Origin: Dryocola sp032051265
Lineage (GTDB): Bacteria > Pseudomonadota > Gammaproteobacteria > Enterobacterales > Enterobacteriaceae
DNA: 64,000 nucleotides
Direction of reading: 5' to 3'
Assembly: GCA_032051265.1 (NCBI GenBank)
Contig: DAMBYU010000006.1
Span: 1-64,000, forward strand
In this document: one piece after another, positions 26,127-37,207 of the stretch
How the letters are laid out: each line of letters opens with the position of its first letter
Position numbering within the stretch: the first letter of the stretch is position 1
Program-made: the position numbers and the translations under genes
The notes under the pieces: generated by a model
Told to the model about the DNA's origin: nothing
What the model saw: only the letters and a program-made list of their open reading frames with translations
Databases searched by the model: none

Positions 26127-27083
26127 TTAGTTGCCGTAGCGCAGGCGTAAAGCTTCCGGATAAGGTTCAAAATAGCGTTGCTGCGCTAAATACTGGTCAG
26201 GATATTCTGCCATATAATGCTTTAACAAGGTGATGGGTGCCAGAAGCGGCTGGGTGCCCTGGCGATAGCGATCGATAAGCCCTGATAACTCCTGACGCTG
26301 GCGGGAACTTAACTGGCGACGGAAGTAGCCCTGGACATGCATCAGCACGTTGATATGGTTGCGGCGCGTGGCCTGATGCGCCAGCAAGGACATTAAGCGC
26401 TGACGATATTCGATAAAGAATTCATCCAGCGAATCCCACTTTTCAATCCCCGCGACAAAGCGCCCCAGCTCGCGGTACTGCGGCTGAGAATGCGCCAGCA
26501 AAAGCAGCTTGTAGCGGCTGTGAAAACCGATAAGCCCGCCTCTGGTCAGCCCTTGTTTGCGCAGGTTATTGAGTTCAAAAAGCGTATAAATACGTTCGAC
26601 AAAATTCTCGCGGATGGCAGGATCCTGTAAACGACCGTCCTCTTCAACGGGTAGCCAGGGCATCTGGCTTTTAAGCTCTGCGGTAAAGATCCCGACACCG
26701 CTTTTACGGTTGTTATTTCCAGCTGGTTCGTAAACCCGTACGCGCTCCATGCCACAGCTCGGAGATTTTGCGCAGACAATATAACCACACAAATGCTCCA
26801 GCCCCGCGATGCATCTGGCGGAAAACTGCTGCATTGCCTGGGTTAAATCCCCGTCAGTATGATTGCTAAAACGCAGCGCGATTTCGCCGTCATCTGATTT
26901 AACTAAACGCAGCGCCGGACGCGGCGTAGGCAGGCCAATCGCCATCTCCGGGCAAACTGGCTCAAAACGCACCCAGGGCGCCAGCTCGTTGACGGCAAAT
27001 GCCAGCCGCTTATGGCCGCCATCAAAGCGGACATTCTCCCCGAGTAAACAGGCACTGATGCCGACAGGAATATTGTCGCTCAT
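26127..27083 (-). CDS. ybgA: YbgA, DUF523-DUF1722 protein (RudS-like tRNA desulfidase candidate)
   Basis: 318 aa made of two domains. The N-terminal DUF523 domain (about 5-150) holds conserved cysteines Cys12 (SACLLG), Cys44 (VCPEM) and Cys110 (KSPSCGM), the pattern used by TudS-type [4Fe-4S] desulfidases. The C-terminal DUF1722 domain (about 185-305) has HSRYKLLLLAH and LMHVQGYF. The fusion is the architecture described for RudS, which removes sulfur from 4-thiouridine in tRNA. K-12 ybgA encodes only the DUF1722 part. The ATG follows AAGGAG. Adjacent phrB suggests a link to light or UV damage. Confidence 0.88.
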   Translation of the reverse strand: MSDNIPVGISACLLGENVRFDGGHKRLAFAVNELAPWVRFEPVCPEMAIGLPTPRPALRLVKSDDGEIALRFSNHTDGDLTQAMQQFSARCIAGLEHLCGYIVCAKSPSCGMERVRVYEPAGNNNRKSGVGIFTAELKSQMPWLPVEEDGRLQDPAIRENFVERIYTLFELNNLRKQGLTRGGLIGFHSRYKLLLLAHSQPQYRELGRFVAGIEKWDSLDEFFIEYRQRLMSLLAHQATRRNHINVLMHVQGYFRRQLSSRQRQELSGLIDRYRQGTQPLLAPITLLKHYMAEYPDQYLAQQRYFEPYPEALRLRYGN

Positions 27084-27130
27084 GGACTTGCTCCTTATGT
27101 TAACTATTAAGTGTAGCAAGTTGCCATAAC

Positions 27131-27155
27131 AAAAAGGCTACCTCTTAGGGTAGCC
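27131..27155 (-). terminator. Terminator downstream of ybfA
   Basis: On the minus strand GGCTACC-CTAAGA-GGTAGCC forms a 7-bp stem followed by five T residues, about 20 bp after the ybfA stop. It separates ybfA from ybgA. Confidence 0.88.
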
Positions 27156-27176
27156 TTCGTCGCGTTGATGCGTTAC

Positions 27177-27383
27177 TCAGTAGAAATCGCCGGAGGCGGC
27201 TTCCGCCTGCGCCATCCAGACCGGTTGATCGCTAGTTTTCGACCAGACACGGTGCAGGTAGCTGTAAAAACGTGCCCGGTCTTTCCAGAACAGCATCACC
27301 GGCAGCGCCAGGACGCCAACCACTACCGCGAAGATGCGACGCAGGATAACCTGATGCGCAGGATATTCTTTGTATAAAGACAT
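27177..27383 (-). CDS. ybfA: Small membrane protein YbfA (DUF2517)
   Basis: 68-residue protein of unknown function conserved next to kdp in enterobacteria. It has one hydrophobic helix (about 13-33, VILRRIFAVVVGVLALPVMLF) and a conserved tail WKDRARFYSYLHRVWSKTSD. It is preceded by AAGGAGAAG. It diverges from the kdp operon. Confidence 0.92.
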   Translation of the reverse strand: MSLYKEYPAHQVILRRIFAVVVGVLALPVMLFWKDRARFYSYLHRVWSKTSDQPVWMAQAEAASGDFY

Positions 27384-27692
27384 AGGCTTCTCCTTTTATT
27401 TTGTGACCGGCAGCAAAAGCCGGGAATTTAAAACTTGTTATCTGTCTAAAATAGTATCGCAACGCATGAAATTTTACTACTCATCCGACCACTAAAACGG
27501 CCCTGTTTAGGGAAATTTACAATTCCTCGCGTAATTAAGTTACAAAATGGTTAAATAAATACTAACCATTAGTTAAATAATGGTTTTTGCATTTTTATAC
27601 TTTTTTTACGCCCGGAACCGCGACTTTTACAACATCTTTGCACCCAAATTTTTACTCTCTCCTCACATGCTTAACACCTCTGGAGGTGGATT
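27384..27692. other. ybfA-kdpF divergent promoter region
   Basis: 309 bp, strongly A/T-rich in the centre. It holds the kdp control region with a T-rich KdpE-type site, and a GGAGGTG ribosome-binding site just before the GTG of kdpF. No other gene is visible. Confidence 0.8.
27592..27610 (+). promoter_or_regulatory. KdpE-binding T-rich element
   Basis: TTTTTATACTTTTTTTACG is nearly identical to the KdpE operator described upstream of E. coli kdpFABC. It lies about 80-100 bp upstream of kdpF. Phosphorylated KdpE would activate from here under potassium limitation. Confidence 0.75.
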
Positions 27693-27782
27693 GTGAGTGC
27701 AGGAGTGATTGCCGGCGTGGTGCTGGTATTTGGGCTACTGGGGTATCTGATTTATGCCTTGATCAATGCGGAGGCATTCTGA
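27693..27782 (+). CDS. kdpF: Potassium-transporting ATPase subunit KdpF
   Basis: 29-residue single-helix lipid-like stabiliser of the KdpABC complex (translated SAGVIAGVVLVFGLLGYLIY followed by ALINAEAF). The start is GTG behind GGAGGTG. Its TGA overlaps the kdpA ATG as TGATG. Too short for ordinary gene finders. Confidence 0.95.
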   Translation: MSAGVIAGVVLVFGLLGYLIYALINAEAF

Positions 27783-29464
27783 TGGCCGCCTCAGGTTTTT
27801 TATTAGTCAGCAGTTTTTTACTGATCCTTTTCATGCTGGCAAAACCGCTGGGCTCGCTGCTTGTCCGCCTTATTGAAGGCGAGCCTCTGCCTGTTGTTCG
27901 CCATCTGGAGCCTGCTATATGGCGTTTGACAGGCAACGGTATGCAGGAAATGGGGTGGAAGCGCTACCTGCAGGCGATCCTGGCGTTTAATACGCTCGGC
28001 CTCGTGATGCTCTTTACTCTGCTGATGCTCCAGGATCGTTTGCCGCTCAATCCGCAGCAACTTCCCGGCCTTTCCTGGCACCTGGCGCTGAATACCGCCG
28101 TGAGTTTTGTCTCCAATACCAACTGGCAATCGTACAGCGGTGAAACCACGCTGAGCTATTTCAGCCAGATGGTTGGGCTGACCGTGCAAAACTTTTTCTC
28201 TGCCGCGACAGGCATCGCGGTCGTGTTTGCGTTGATACGCGCTTTTTCTCGCCGTTCCGCTTCTACTCTTGGCAATGCCTGGATTGATCTCACACGAATC
28301 ACACTTTACGTCCTGCTGCCGGTTTCGCTGCTGATTGCCCTGTTCTTTATCAGCCAGGGAACCTTGCAGAACTTCGCGGCTTACCAGCCTTTCACCTCGC
28401 TTGAAGGAGCACATCAGCTTCTGCCTATGGGCCCGGTCGCATCTCAGGAAGCGATAAAAATGCTCGGGACAAACGGCGGCGGATTTTTTAACGCTAACTC
28501 CTCACATCCGTTTGAAAATCCCACGGCGCTGACAAACTTTGTGCAAATGCTGGCGATCTTCCTTATCCCTGCCGCGCTTTGCTTCGCTTTTGGTGAAGCC
28601 GTGGGCGACCGTCGCCAGGGCCGTGCAATTTTATGGGCAATGTCGCTAATTTTTATTGTCTGCGTAGCGGTCGTCATGTGGGCGGAAACTCATGGGAATA
28701 CGCATTTCATCCTGTCCGGGGCGGAGAGTAACCTCAATATGGAAGGCAAAGAGAGCCGCTTCGGTATTCTGGTCAGCAGTTTGTTTTCGGTTATTACCAC
28801 CGCCGCTTCCTGCGGCGCGGTCAACGCCATGCACGATTCTTTCACCGCGCTGGGCGGCATGATCCCCATGTGGCTGATGCAAATTGGCGAAGTGGTCTTT
28901 GGCGGCGTTGGCTCCGGCCTGTACGGTATGTTGCTGTTCGTGCTGCTGGCGGTGTTTATTGCCGGGCTGATGATTGGGCGTACACCTGAATACCTCGGTA
29001 AAAAAATCGACGTTGCCGAAATGAAAATGACCGCGTTAGCGATCCTGGTCACGCCGACGCTGGTTCTGCTCGGCACCGCACTGGCAATGATTACCGACGC
29101 AGGACGCACGGGCATGTTAAACCCCGGCATTCATGGCTTTAGCGAAGTGCTCTATGCCGTCTCTTCCGCCGCCAGTAACAACGGCAGCGCGTTCGCAGGA
29201 TTAAGCGCTAACACACCTTTCTGGAACGTTTTACTGGCCGTGTGCATGTGGCTGGGTCGTTTCGCCGTGATTGTACCCGTAATGGCCATTGCCGGTTCGC
29301 TTGTCCACAAGAAATCTCAGGCCGCCGGTATCGGCACGCTGCCAACGCATGGCCCGCTGTTTATCGGCTTATTAACTGGCACCGTGTTGCTGGTTGGCGC
29401 GCTGACCTTTATCCCCGCCCTCGCATTAGGCCCGGTTGCGGAACATCTCTCCTTAGTGCATTAG
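27782..29464 (+). CDS. kdpA: Potassium-transporting ATPase subunit KdpA
   Basis: Potassium-selective channel-like subunit of the high-affinity Kdp P-type ATPase, related to SKT-family transporters. 560 aa with about ten transmembrane segments and conserved pore-loop regions such as FVSNTNWQSYSGE, LGTNGGGFFNANS and SAASNNGSAFAG. The ATG overlaps the kdpF stop, indicating coupled translation. Confidence 0.97.
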   Translation: MAASGFLLVSSFLLILFMLAKPLGSLLVRLIEGEPLPVVRHLEPAIWRLTGNGMQEMGWKRYLQAILAFNTLGLVMLFTLLMLQDRLPLNPQQLPGLSWHLALNTAVSFVSNTNWQSYSGETTLSYFSQMVGLTVQNFFSAATGIAVVFALIRAFSRRSASTLGNAWIDLTRITLYVLLPVSLLIALFFISQGTLQNFAAYQPFTSLEGAHQLLPMGPVASQEAIKMLGTNGGGFFNANSSHPFENPTALTNFVQMLAIFLIPAALCFAFGEAVGDRRQGRAILWAMSLIFIVCVAVVMWAETHGNTHFILSGAESNLNMEGKESRFGILVSSLFSVITTAASCGAVNAMHDSFTALGGMIPMWLMQIGEVVFGGVGSGLYGMLLFVLLAVFIAGLMIGRTPEYLGKKIDVAEMKMTALAILVTPTLVLLGTALAMITDAGRTGMLNPGIHGFSEVLYAVSSAASNNGSAFAGLSANTPFWNVLLAVCMWLGRFAVIVPVMAIAGSLVHKKSQAAGIGTLPTHGPLFIGLLTGTVLLVGALTFIPALALGPVAEHLSLVH

Positions 29465-29480
29465 TGATTAAGAGGCTTCT

Positions 29481-31529
29481 ATGAGTCGCAAACAACAGGC
29501 GCTTTTTGACCCCGCGTTACTTCGCCAGGCGCTGATTGATTCTGTTAAAAAGCTCAGCCCGCGAGTGCAGTGGCGCAACCCCGTCATGTTTATTGTCTGG
29601 ATCGGCAGCGCAATAACTACCCTGCTTGCTATCGCTATGCATACCGGTTCACTGGCGGGCAATGCGCTGTTTACCGCCACCATTAGCCTTTGGTTGTGGT
29701 TTACCGTGCTGTTCGCAAACTTTGCCGAAGCGCTGGCGGAAGGCCGCAGTAAGGCCCAGGCTAACAGCCTTAAAGACGTAAAGAAAACCAGTTGGGCACG
29801 CAAACTTCATGCGCCGCAGCATGATGCACAGGTCGATCGCGTACCTGCTGCAGATTTGCGTAAAGGCGATACCGTGCTGGTGGAAGCGGGCGACATCATT
29901 CCCTGCGATGGCGAAGTACTGGAAGGCGGCGCATCGGTAGATGAAAGCGCTATTACCGGCGAGTCAGCGCCGGTAATTCGTGAATCAGGCGGTGATTTTG
30001 CCTCCGTCACGGGCGGGACGCGAATTCTTTCCGACTGGCTCGTTATCCAGTGCAGCGTGAACCCGGGCGAAACTTTCCTTGACCGCATGATCGCGATGGT
30101 AGAAAGCGCGCAACGCCGCAAAACCCCCAACGAAATCGCACTGACTATTTTGCTGGTTGCTCTGACTTTCGTCTTTCTGCTGGCAACCGCCACGCTCTGG
30201 CCATTTTCACACTACGGCGGCACAGCCGTCAGCGTTACCGTGCTGGTCGCGCTGCTGGTTTGCCTGATACCTACTACCATCGGCGGCCTGCTGTCAGCCA
30301 TCGGCGTGGCGGGCATGAGCCGTATGCTTGGTGCGAACGTCATTGCCACCAGCGGGCGAGCTGTTGAAGCCGCAGGCGACGTGGACGTTTTACTGCTGGA
30401 TAAAACCGGCACCATCACGCTGGGCAACCGCCAGGCATCCGATTTTCTCCCGGCGCATGGCGTGGAAGAAAAAGCGCTGGCCGACGCCGCACAGCTCTCC
30501 TCGCTGGCCGATGAAACGCCCGAAGGCCGTAGCATCGTCGTGCTGGCAAAGCAGCGCTTTAACCTTCGCGAGCGGGACGTCCAGAATCTGCACGCCACGT
30601 TTGTCCCTTTCACGGCACAAACGCGCATGAGCGGGATCAACATTCAGGACCGCATGATCCGCAAAGGTTCGGTCGACGCCATTCGCCGCCACGTTGAAGC
30701 CAACGGCGGCCACTTTCCGCCGCAGGTCGATAAGCTGGTAGAAGGCGTGGCACGTCAGGGTGGGACTCCACTCGTCGTAGCCGAGGGCGCTAACGTGCTG
30801 GGCGTTATTGCCCTGAAGGATATCGTCAAAGGCGGGATCAAAGAGCGCTTTGCACAGCTGCGCCAGATGGGCATTAAAACGGTGATGATCACCGGTGACA
30901 ACCGCCTGACCGCAGCAGCCATCGCCGCTGAAGCGGGCGTGGATGACTTCCTTGCGGAAGCAACGCCGGAAGCCAAACTGGCCCTGATCCGTCAGTATCA
31001 GTCCGCAGGCCGCCTGGTTGCTATGACCGGCGACGGCACTAACGATGCGCCAGCACTGGCCCAGGCCGACGTGGCGGTCGCCATGAACTCCGGGACTCAG
31101 GCGGCGAAAGAAGCAGGCAATATGGTGGATCTGGACTCCAACCCCACCAAGCTTATCGAAGTGGTGCATATCGGCAAGCAAATGCTGATGACGCGCGGCT
31201 CACTCACCACTTTTAGCATCGCCAACGACGTCGCCAAGTATTTTGCCATTATTCCCGCAGCCTTTGCCGCGACCTACCCGCAGCTTAATGCGCTGAATGT
31301 GATGCATCTGCACTCCCCGGCATCGGCGATTTTGAGCGCGGTCATTTTCAATGCGCTGATCATTATCTGCCTGATCCCGCTGGCGCTAAAAGGCATCGGC
31401 TATAAGCCGTTGAGCGCCGCGGCGATGCTGCGCAGAAACCTGGGGATTTATGGCCTGGGCGGCTTAGTCGTGCCTTTTATCGGCATCAAAATTATCGACC
31501 TGCTGCTCACCGTCTGCGGTCTGGTTTAA
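29481..31529 (+). CDS. kdpB: Potassium-transporting ATPase ATP-binding subunit KdpB
   Basis: Catalytic P-type ATPase subunit that energises K+ uptake. 682 aa. The phosphorylated aspartate is in LLLDKTGTIT (about residue 307), the actuator motif is AITGESAPV, and the hinge motif is MTGDGTNDAPALAQADVAVAM in shortened view TGDGTNDAPALAQ. Hydrophobic segments flank the cytoplasmic domains. It is 16 bp after kdpA. Confidence 0.98.
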   Translation: MSRKQQALFDPALLRQALIDSVKKLSPRVQWRNPVMFIVWIGSAITTLLAIAMHTGSLAGNALFTATISLWLWFTVLFANFAEALAEGRSKAQANSLKDVKKTSWARKLHAPQHDAQVDRVPAADLRKGDTVLVEAGDIIPCDGEVLEGGASVDESAITGESAPVIRESGGDFASVTGGTRILSDWLVIQCSVNPGETFLDRMIAMVESAQRRKTPNEIALTILLVALTFVFLLATATLWPFSHYGGTAVSVTVLVALLVCLIPTTIGGLLSAIGVAGMSRMLGANVIATSGRAVEAAGDVDVLLLDKTGTITLGNRQASDFLPAHGVEEKALADAAQLSSLADETPEGRSIVVLAKQRFNLRERDVQNLHATFVPFTAQTRMSGINIQDRMIRKGSVDAIRRHVEANGGHFPPQVDKLVEGVARQGGTPLVVAEGANVLGVIALKDIVKGGIKERFAQLRQMGIKTVMITGDNRLTAAAIAAEAGVDDFLAEATPEAKLALIRQYQSAGRLVAMTGDGTNDAPALAQADVAVAMNSGTQAAKEAGNMVDLDSNPTKLIEVVHIGKQMLMTRGSLTTFSIANDVAKYFAIIPAAFAATYPQLNALNVMHLHSPASAILSAVIFNALIIICLIPLALKGIGYKPLSAAAMLRRNLGIYGLGGLVVPFIGIKIIDLLLTVCGLV

Positions 31530-31541
31530 GAGGAAAAACAA

Positions 31542-32117
31542 ATGGCTATCTTTCGTCCCGCTATACTGTTACTGATTTTCCTGACGCTCATTACCGGTGG
31601 GCTTTATCCCCTGTTAACGACCGCGCTGGGCCAGTGGTGGTTTCCGGCCCAGGCCAACGGCTCGTTAATGATTAAAGATGGTGTAGTCCGGGGTTCAGGG
31701 CTGATCGGCCAGAATTTTACTGAGGCAAAATATTTCCAGGGCCGCCCTTCCGCTACTGCCGAAAGTCCCTATAATCCAATGGCTTCCGGCGGGAGTAATC
31801 TCGCTGGCAGCAACCCGGAGCTGGATAGGCAGGTTCGTGAACGTGTTGCGGCCCTGCGGGCAGCAAACCCACAGGCCGCCCCAGCGGTGCCGGTTGAGCT
31901 GGTGACCGCTTCAGCCAGCGGGCTGGATGGACAAATCTCACCCGAAACCGCAGCGTGGCAGATTCAGCGTGTGGCAAATGCCCGGCATCTGCCCGTCGAG
32001 CAGGTTGCCCGCCTGGTTGATGAACATACCTCAACTCCGCTGGTCAGTTTTATCGGCAGGCCGGTGGTAAATGTTTTGCAGGTTAATCTGGCGCTGGACG
32101 CCTTCCAGGCACCATAA
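31542..32117 (+). CDS. kdpC: Potassium-transporting ATPase subunit KdpC
   Basis: Accessory subunit that increases ATP affinity of the Kdp pump. 191 aa with one N-terminal transmembrane helix (about 7-30) and a periplasmic domain with the family signatures GSGLIGQNF and FQGRPSATAESPYNP. It follows kdpB by 12 bp behind a GAGG site, and precedes kdpD by 10 bp, so the sensor genes may be read from the same transcript. Confidence 0.97.
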   Translation: MAIFRPAILLLIFLTLITGGLYPLLTTALGQWWFPAQANGSLMIKDGVVRGSGLIGQNFTEAKYFQGRPSATAESPYNPMASGGSNLAGSNPELDRQVRERVAALRAANPQAAPAVPVELVTASASGLDGQISPETAAWQIQRVANARHLPVEQVARLVDEHTSTPLVSFIGRPVVNVLQVNLALDAFQAP

Positions 32118-32127
32118 AGGAACCGTT

Positions 32128-34815
32128 ATGGCTGAGGAGCCGCTGCGCCCCGATCCGGACAAGCTGTTGGAGCAGGTAAAGCGCCGCCCGTGCGGCAAGC
32201 TGAAGATATTTTTCGGTGCCTGTGCGGGCGTGGGGAAAACGTACGCCATGCTTCAGGAGGCGCAACGACTGCACTCCCAGGGCCTGGATATACTGGTTGG
32301 CGTAGTAGAAACTCACGGTCGCAAAGAAACCGCCGCGTTGTTAGACGGGCTGAATATTCAGCCCGCAAAACGAATTCACCATCGCGAACACATCGTTCAG
32401 GAATTCGATCTGGATGCGGCTCTCGCCCGCAGCCCCGCCCTGGTGCTGATGGATGAACTGGCGCACAGCAACGTGCCGGGTTCGCGTCATCCCAAACGCT
32501 GGCAGGATGTGGAAGAGCTGCTGGACGCGGGAATTGACGTTTTTACCACGGTTAACGTCCAGCATCTGGAAAGCCTCAACGATGTAGTCGGTGGCGTGAC
32601 CGGTATTCAGGTGCGTGAAACGGTTCCCGACCCTATTTTTGACTCCGCTGATGAGGTCGTGCTGGTTGATTTACCGCCGGACGATCTTCGCCAGCGGCTG
32701 CACGAAGGCAAAGTCTACATCGCCGGGCAGGCTGAACGAGCCATCGAGCACTTCTTCCGTAAGGGCAACCTGATTGCCCTGCGCGAACTCGCTCTTCGTC
32801 GCACCGCCGACAGGGTTGACGATCAGATGCGAGCCTGGCGCGATAACCAGGGCCAGGAAAAAGTCTGGCACACGCGGGATGCGATCCTTTTGTGCATCGG
32901 CCACAACAGCGGTAATGAAAAATTGGTACGGACGGCTGCCCGCCTGGCGGCAAAGCTCGGCAGCGCCTGGCACGCGGTTTATGTCGAAACGCCACGACTT
33001 CATCGCCTGCCCGAGCACCAGCGCCGCGCCATTCTCAGCGCGCTACGCATGGCGCAGGAACTGGGTGCTGAAACCGCGACCCTGGCCGATCCCACGGAAG
33101 ATAAAGCCGTGCTGCGCTACGCGCGTGAACACAATCTCGGCAAAATCGTCATCGGCCGCCGCGCAAATCGCCGCTGGTGGGGCCGGGAGTCCTTTGCTGA
33201 CAAAGTTGCCAACCGCGCCCCGGACCTCGATCTGGTGATCGTCGCACTGGACGATAAGCCCACCACAACTGCTGCACGGGCACCGGATTCACGCGGCATG
33301 GCAGAAAAGTGGCGTGTTCAGCTTCGCGGCTGTACCGTGGCCGTGCTGCTTTGCGCGCTAATCACCTTTATAGCAAATCAGTGGCTTGTGGCTTTCGATG
33401 CGGCAAACCTGGTGATGCTCTATTTGCTCGGCGTGGTGGTGGTTGCGCTGCTTTATGGACGCTGGCCGTCTGTGCTGGCGACGGTGATAAACGTCGTCAG
33501 CTTTGACCTTTTCTTTATCGCACCACGCGGCACGCTGGCCGTTTCCGACGTTCAGTACGTGCTGACATTCGCCGTAATGCTTACCGTTGGGCTGGTTATC
33601 GGCAATCTGACCGCCGGCGTTCGCTATCAGGCACGTATCGCCCGCTACCGGGAACAAAGAACGCGGCATCTGTACGAAATGTCCAAAGCGCTGGCAGCAG
33701 AAAGAACGCCGCAGGCTATCGCGTTGACCAGCCAACAGTTTATCAACAACAGTTTTCATGCCCGCAGCCAGCTAATGCTGCCCGATAAAGTTGGCGTATT
33801 GCAAAGCATGAATGCGCAAGGCGAGCCAGCGCCCTGGGATGAAGCCATTGCCCGCTGGAGTTTTGATAAGGGACAGCCAGCCGGGGCCGGAACCGATACG
33901 CTGCCGGGCGTTCCGTATCAGATTTTGCCTTTACGGACGCCGGAAAAAACGCTCGGCCTGCTGGTCGTTGAACCCAGTAACCTGCGTCAGCTGATGATCC
34001 CCGAGCAGCAGCGCCTGCTGGAGACATTTACCCTGCTGGTCGCCACGGCGCTGGAGCGCCTGCAGCTTACCGCCAGCGAAGAGCAGGCTCGCCTGTCCAG
34101 CGAGCGCGAGCAACTGCGTAACTCACTGCTTGCGGCCCTTTCCCACGATCTCCGCACGCCGCTGACCGTCCTTTTCGGCCAGGCTGAAATTTTAACGCTG
34201 GACCTGGCATCGGAAGGTTCAGAACATGCTCCGCAGGCGAACGAAATCCGGCAACATGTTCTGAATACGACAAGGCTGGTAAATAATCTGCTGGATATGG
34301 CGCGCATCCAGTCAGGCGGCTTTAACCTGCGCAAAGAGTGGCTGACGCTTGAAGAAGTGGTTGGCAGCGCGTTAAAAATGCTTGAGCCGGGCTCAGGTAG
34401 CCGCCATATCGCGCTCTCCTGGCCCGATCCGCTGATGCTGATTCAGGTTGACGGCCCGCTGTTTGAACGAGTGTTAATTAACCTGCTGGAAAACGCGGTG
34501 AAATATGCCGGGCCTCAGGCTGAAATAGGCATCAAAGCAACCACCCACGCCGATAAGCTGGAGCTTGAAGTATGGGATAGCGGCCCCGGTATTCCGGCAG
34601 GCCAGGAGCTATATATCTTTGATAAATTCGCCCGAGGAAATAAAGAGTCTGCAATCCCGGGCGTTGGATTAGGGTTAGCTATCTGCCGGGCAATCGTTGA
34701 GGTCCACAACGGGGAAATCTTTGCTGTAAATCGCCCTGAAGGCGGAGCAAGCTTCCACATTCTGCTGCCCCTTCCCCCACCGCCAGAGCTGGCTGAACTG
34801 AATGAGGCGCTGTGA
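32128..34815 (+). CDS. kdpD: Sensor histidine kinase KdpD
   Basis: Membrane sensor of potassium limitation that phosphorylates KdpE. 895 aa. N-terminal KdpD domain with Walker A GACAGVGKT at 30-38, USP-like domain (about 250-370), four closely spaced transmembrane helices (about 400-500), a GAF-like region, the histidine-kinase H-box LSHDLRTPLTVLFG (family His673) and the C-terminal ATPase with GVGLGLAICRAIV. The ATG after AAGGAACC is used; the frame is open further upstream inside kdpC. Confidence 0.97.
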   Translation: MAEEPLRPDPDKLLEQVKRRPCGKLKIFFGACAGVGKTYAMLQEAQRLHSQGLDILVGVVETHGRKETAALLDGLNIQPAKRIHHREHIVQEFDLDAALARSPALVLMDELAHSNVPGSRHPKRWQDVEELLDAGIDVFTTVNVQHLESLNDVVGGVTGIQVRETVPDPIFDSADEVVLVDLPPDDLRQRLHEGKVYIAGQAERAIEHFFRKGNLIALRELALRRTADRVDDQMRAWRDNQGQEKVWHTRDAILLCIGHNSGNEKLVRTAARLAAKLGSAWHAVYVETPRLHRLPEHQRRAILSALRMAQELGAETATLADPTEDKAVLRYAREHNLGKIVIGRRANRRWWGRESFADKVANRAPDLDLVIVALDDKPTTTAARAPDSRGMAEKWRVQLRGCTVAVLLCALITFIANQWLVAFDAANLVMLYLLGVVVVALLYGRWPSVLATVINVVSFDLFFIAPRGTLAVSDVQYVLTFAVMLTVGLVIGNLTAGVRYQARIARYREQRTRHLYEMSKALAAERTPQAIALTSQQFINNSFHARSQLMLPDKVGVLQSMNAQGEPAPWDEAIARWSFDKGQPAGAGTDTLPGVPYQILPLRTPEKTLGLLVVEPSNLRQLMIPEQQRLLETFTLLVATALERLQLTASEEQARLSSEREQLRNSLLAALSHDLRTPLTVLFGQAEILTLDLASEGSEHAPQANEIRQHVLNTTRLVNNLLDMARIQSGGFNLRKEWLTLEEVVGSALKMLEPGSGSRHIALSWPDPLMLIQVDGPLFERVLINLLENAVKYAGPQAEIGIKATTHADKLELEVWDSGPGIPAGQELYIFDKFARGNKESAIPGVGLGLAICRAIVEVHNGEIFAVNRPEGGASFHILLPLPPPPELAELNEAL

Positions 34816-35489
34816 TAACCGTCCTGATTATTGAAGATGAAAAAGAGATCCGCCGCTTTCTGCGCACCGCGCTGGAGAGCGAGTCCCTGCGCGTATATGA
34901 CGCAGATACCCTGCAACGCGGCCTGATTGAAGCCGCCACCCGCAAGCCAGACTTGGTGATTCTGGATCTTGGCCTGCCGGACGGTGACGGTATCGATTTT
35001 ATTCGCGATTTCCGCCAGTGGAGCCAGACGCCGGTCATTGTCCTTTCAGCACGCAGTGATGAAGAGGCCAAAATTGCCGCGCTGGACGCGGGGGCCGATG
35101 ACTACCTGAGTAAGCCCTTTGGCATTGGCGAGCTTCAGGCACGCCTTCGGGTGGCGTTACGTCGCCATGCAAGCCTTGCTAAGCCGGATGCGGTTTACCA
35201 CTTCTCAACCATTACCGTCGATTTAGCCTCACGCTGTATCATCCGCGGTGATGAAGAGATTCACCTCACTCCTATCGAGTTTCGCCTGCTGGCAATACTG
35301 CTTAATAATCACGGGAAAGTTCTGACCCAGCGCCAGCTGCTCAATCAGGTCTGGGGACCGAACGCCGTGGAACACAGCCACTACCTGCGCATTTATATGG
35401 GCCATCTGCGCCAGAAGCTGGAAAACGATCCGGCCCGGCCCGCTCATCTGCTGACCGAGATCGGCATCGGTTACCGTTTTATGCTGTAG
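34812..35489 (+). CDS. kdpE: Response regulator KdpE
   Basis: OmpR/PhoB-family regulator that activates kdpFABC. 225 aa: receiver domain (about 1-118) with acidic pocket Glu8/Asp9 and phospho-acceptor Asp52 (VILDLGLPDGDG), and a winged-helix DNA-binding domain (about 128-225, HLTPIEFRLLAILL). It begins with GTG overlapping the kdpD stop as GTGA. Confidence 0.98.
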   Translation: MITVLIIEDEKEIRRFLRTALESESLRVYDADTLQRGLIEAATRKPDLVILDLGLPDGDGIDFIRDFRQWSQTPVIVLSARSDEEAKIAALDAGADDYLSKPFGIGELQARLRVALRRHASLAKPDAVYHFSTITVDLASRCIIRGDEEIHLTPIEFRLLAILLNNHGKVLTQRQLLNQVWGPNAVEHSHYLRIYMGHLRQKLENDPARPAHLLTEIGIGYRFML

Positions 35490-35503
35490 CAAACGTCAGA
35501 GAC

Positions 35504-35530
35504 AAAAAAGGCGCCTTGCGGCGCCTTTTC
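35504..35530. terminator. Bidirectional terminator between kdpE and pgm
   Basis: AAGGCGCC-TTGC-GGCGCCTT, a perfect 8-bp stem, with an A-run before it and a T-run after it, lies between two converging genes and can act on both strands. Confidence 0.92.
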
Positions 35531-35541
35531 AGATTCACATC

Positions 35542-37185
<1,644 letters not shown>

Positions 37186-37207
37186 TGGTCCTTCCTTTTG
37201 ACGCAGA

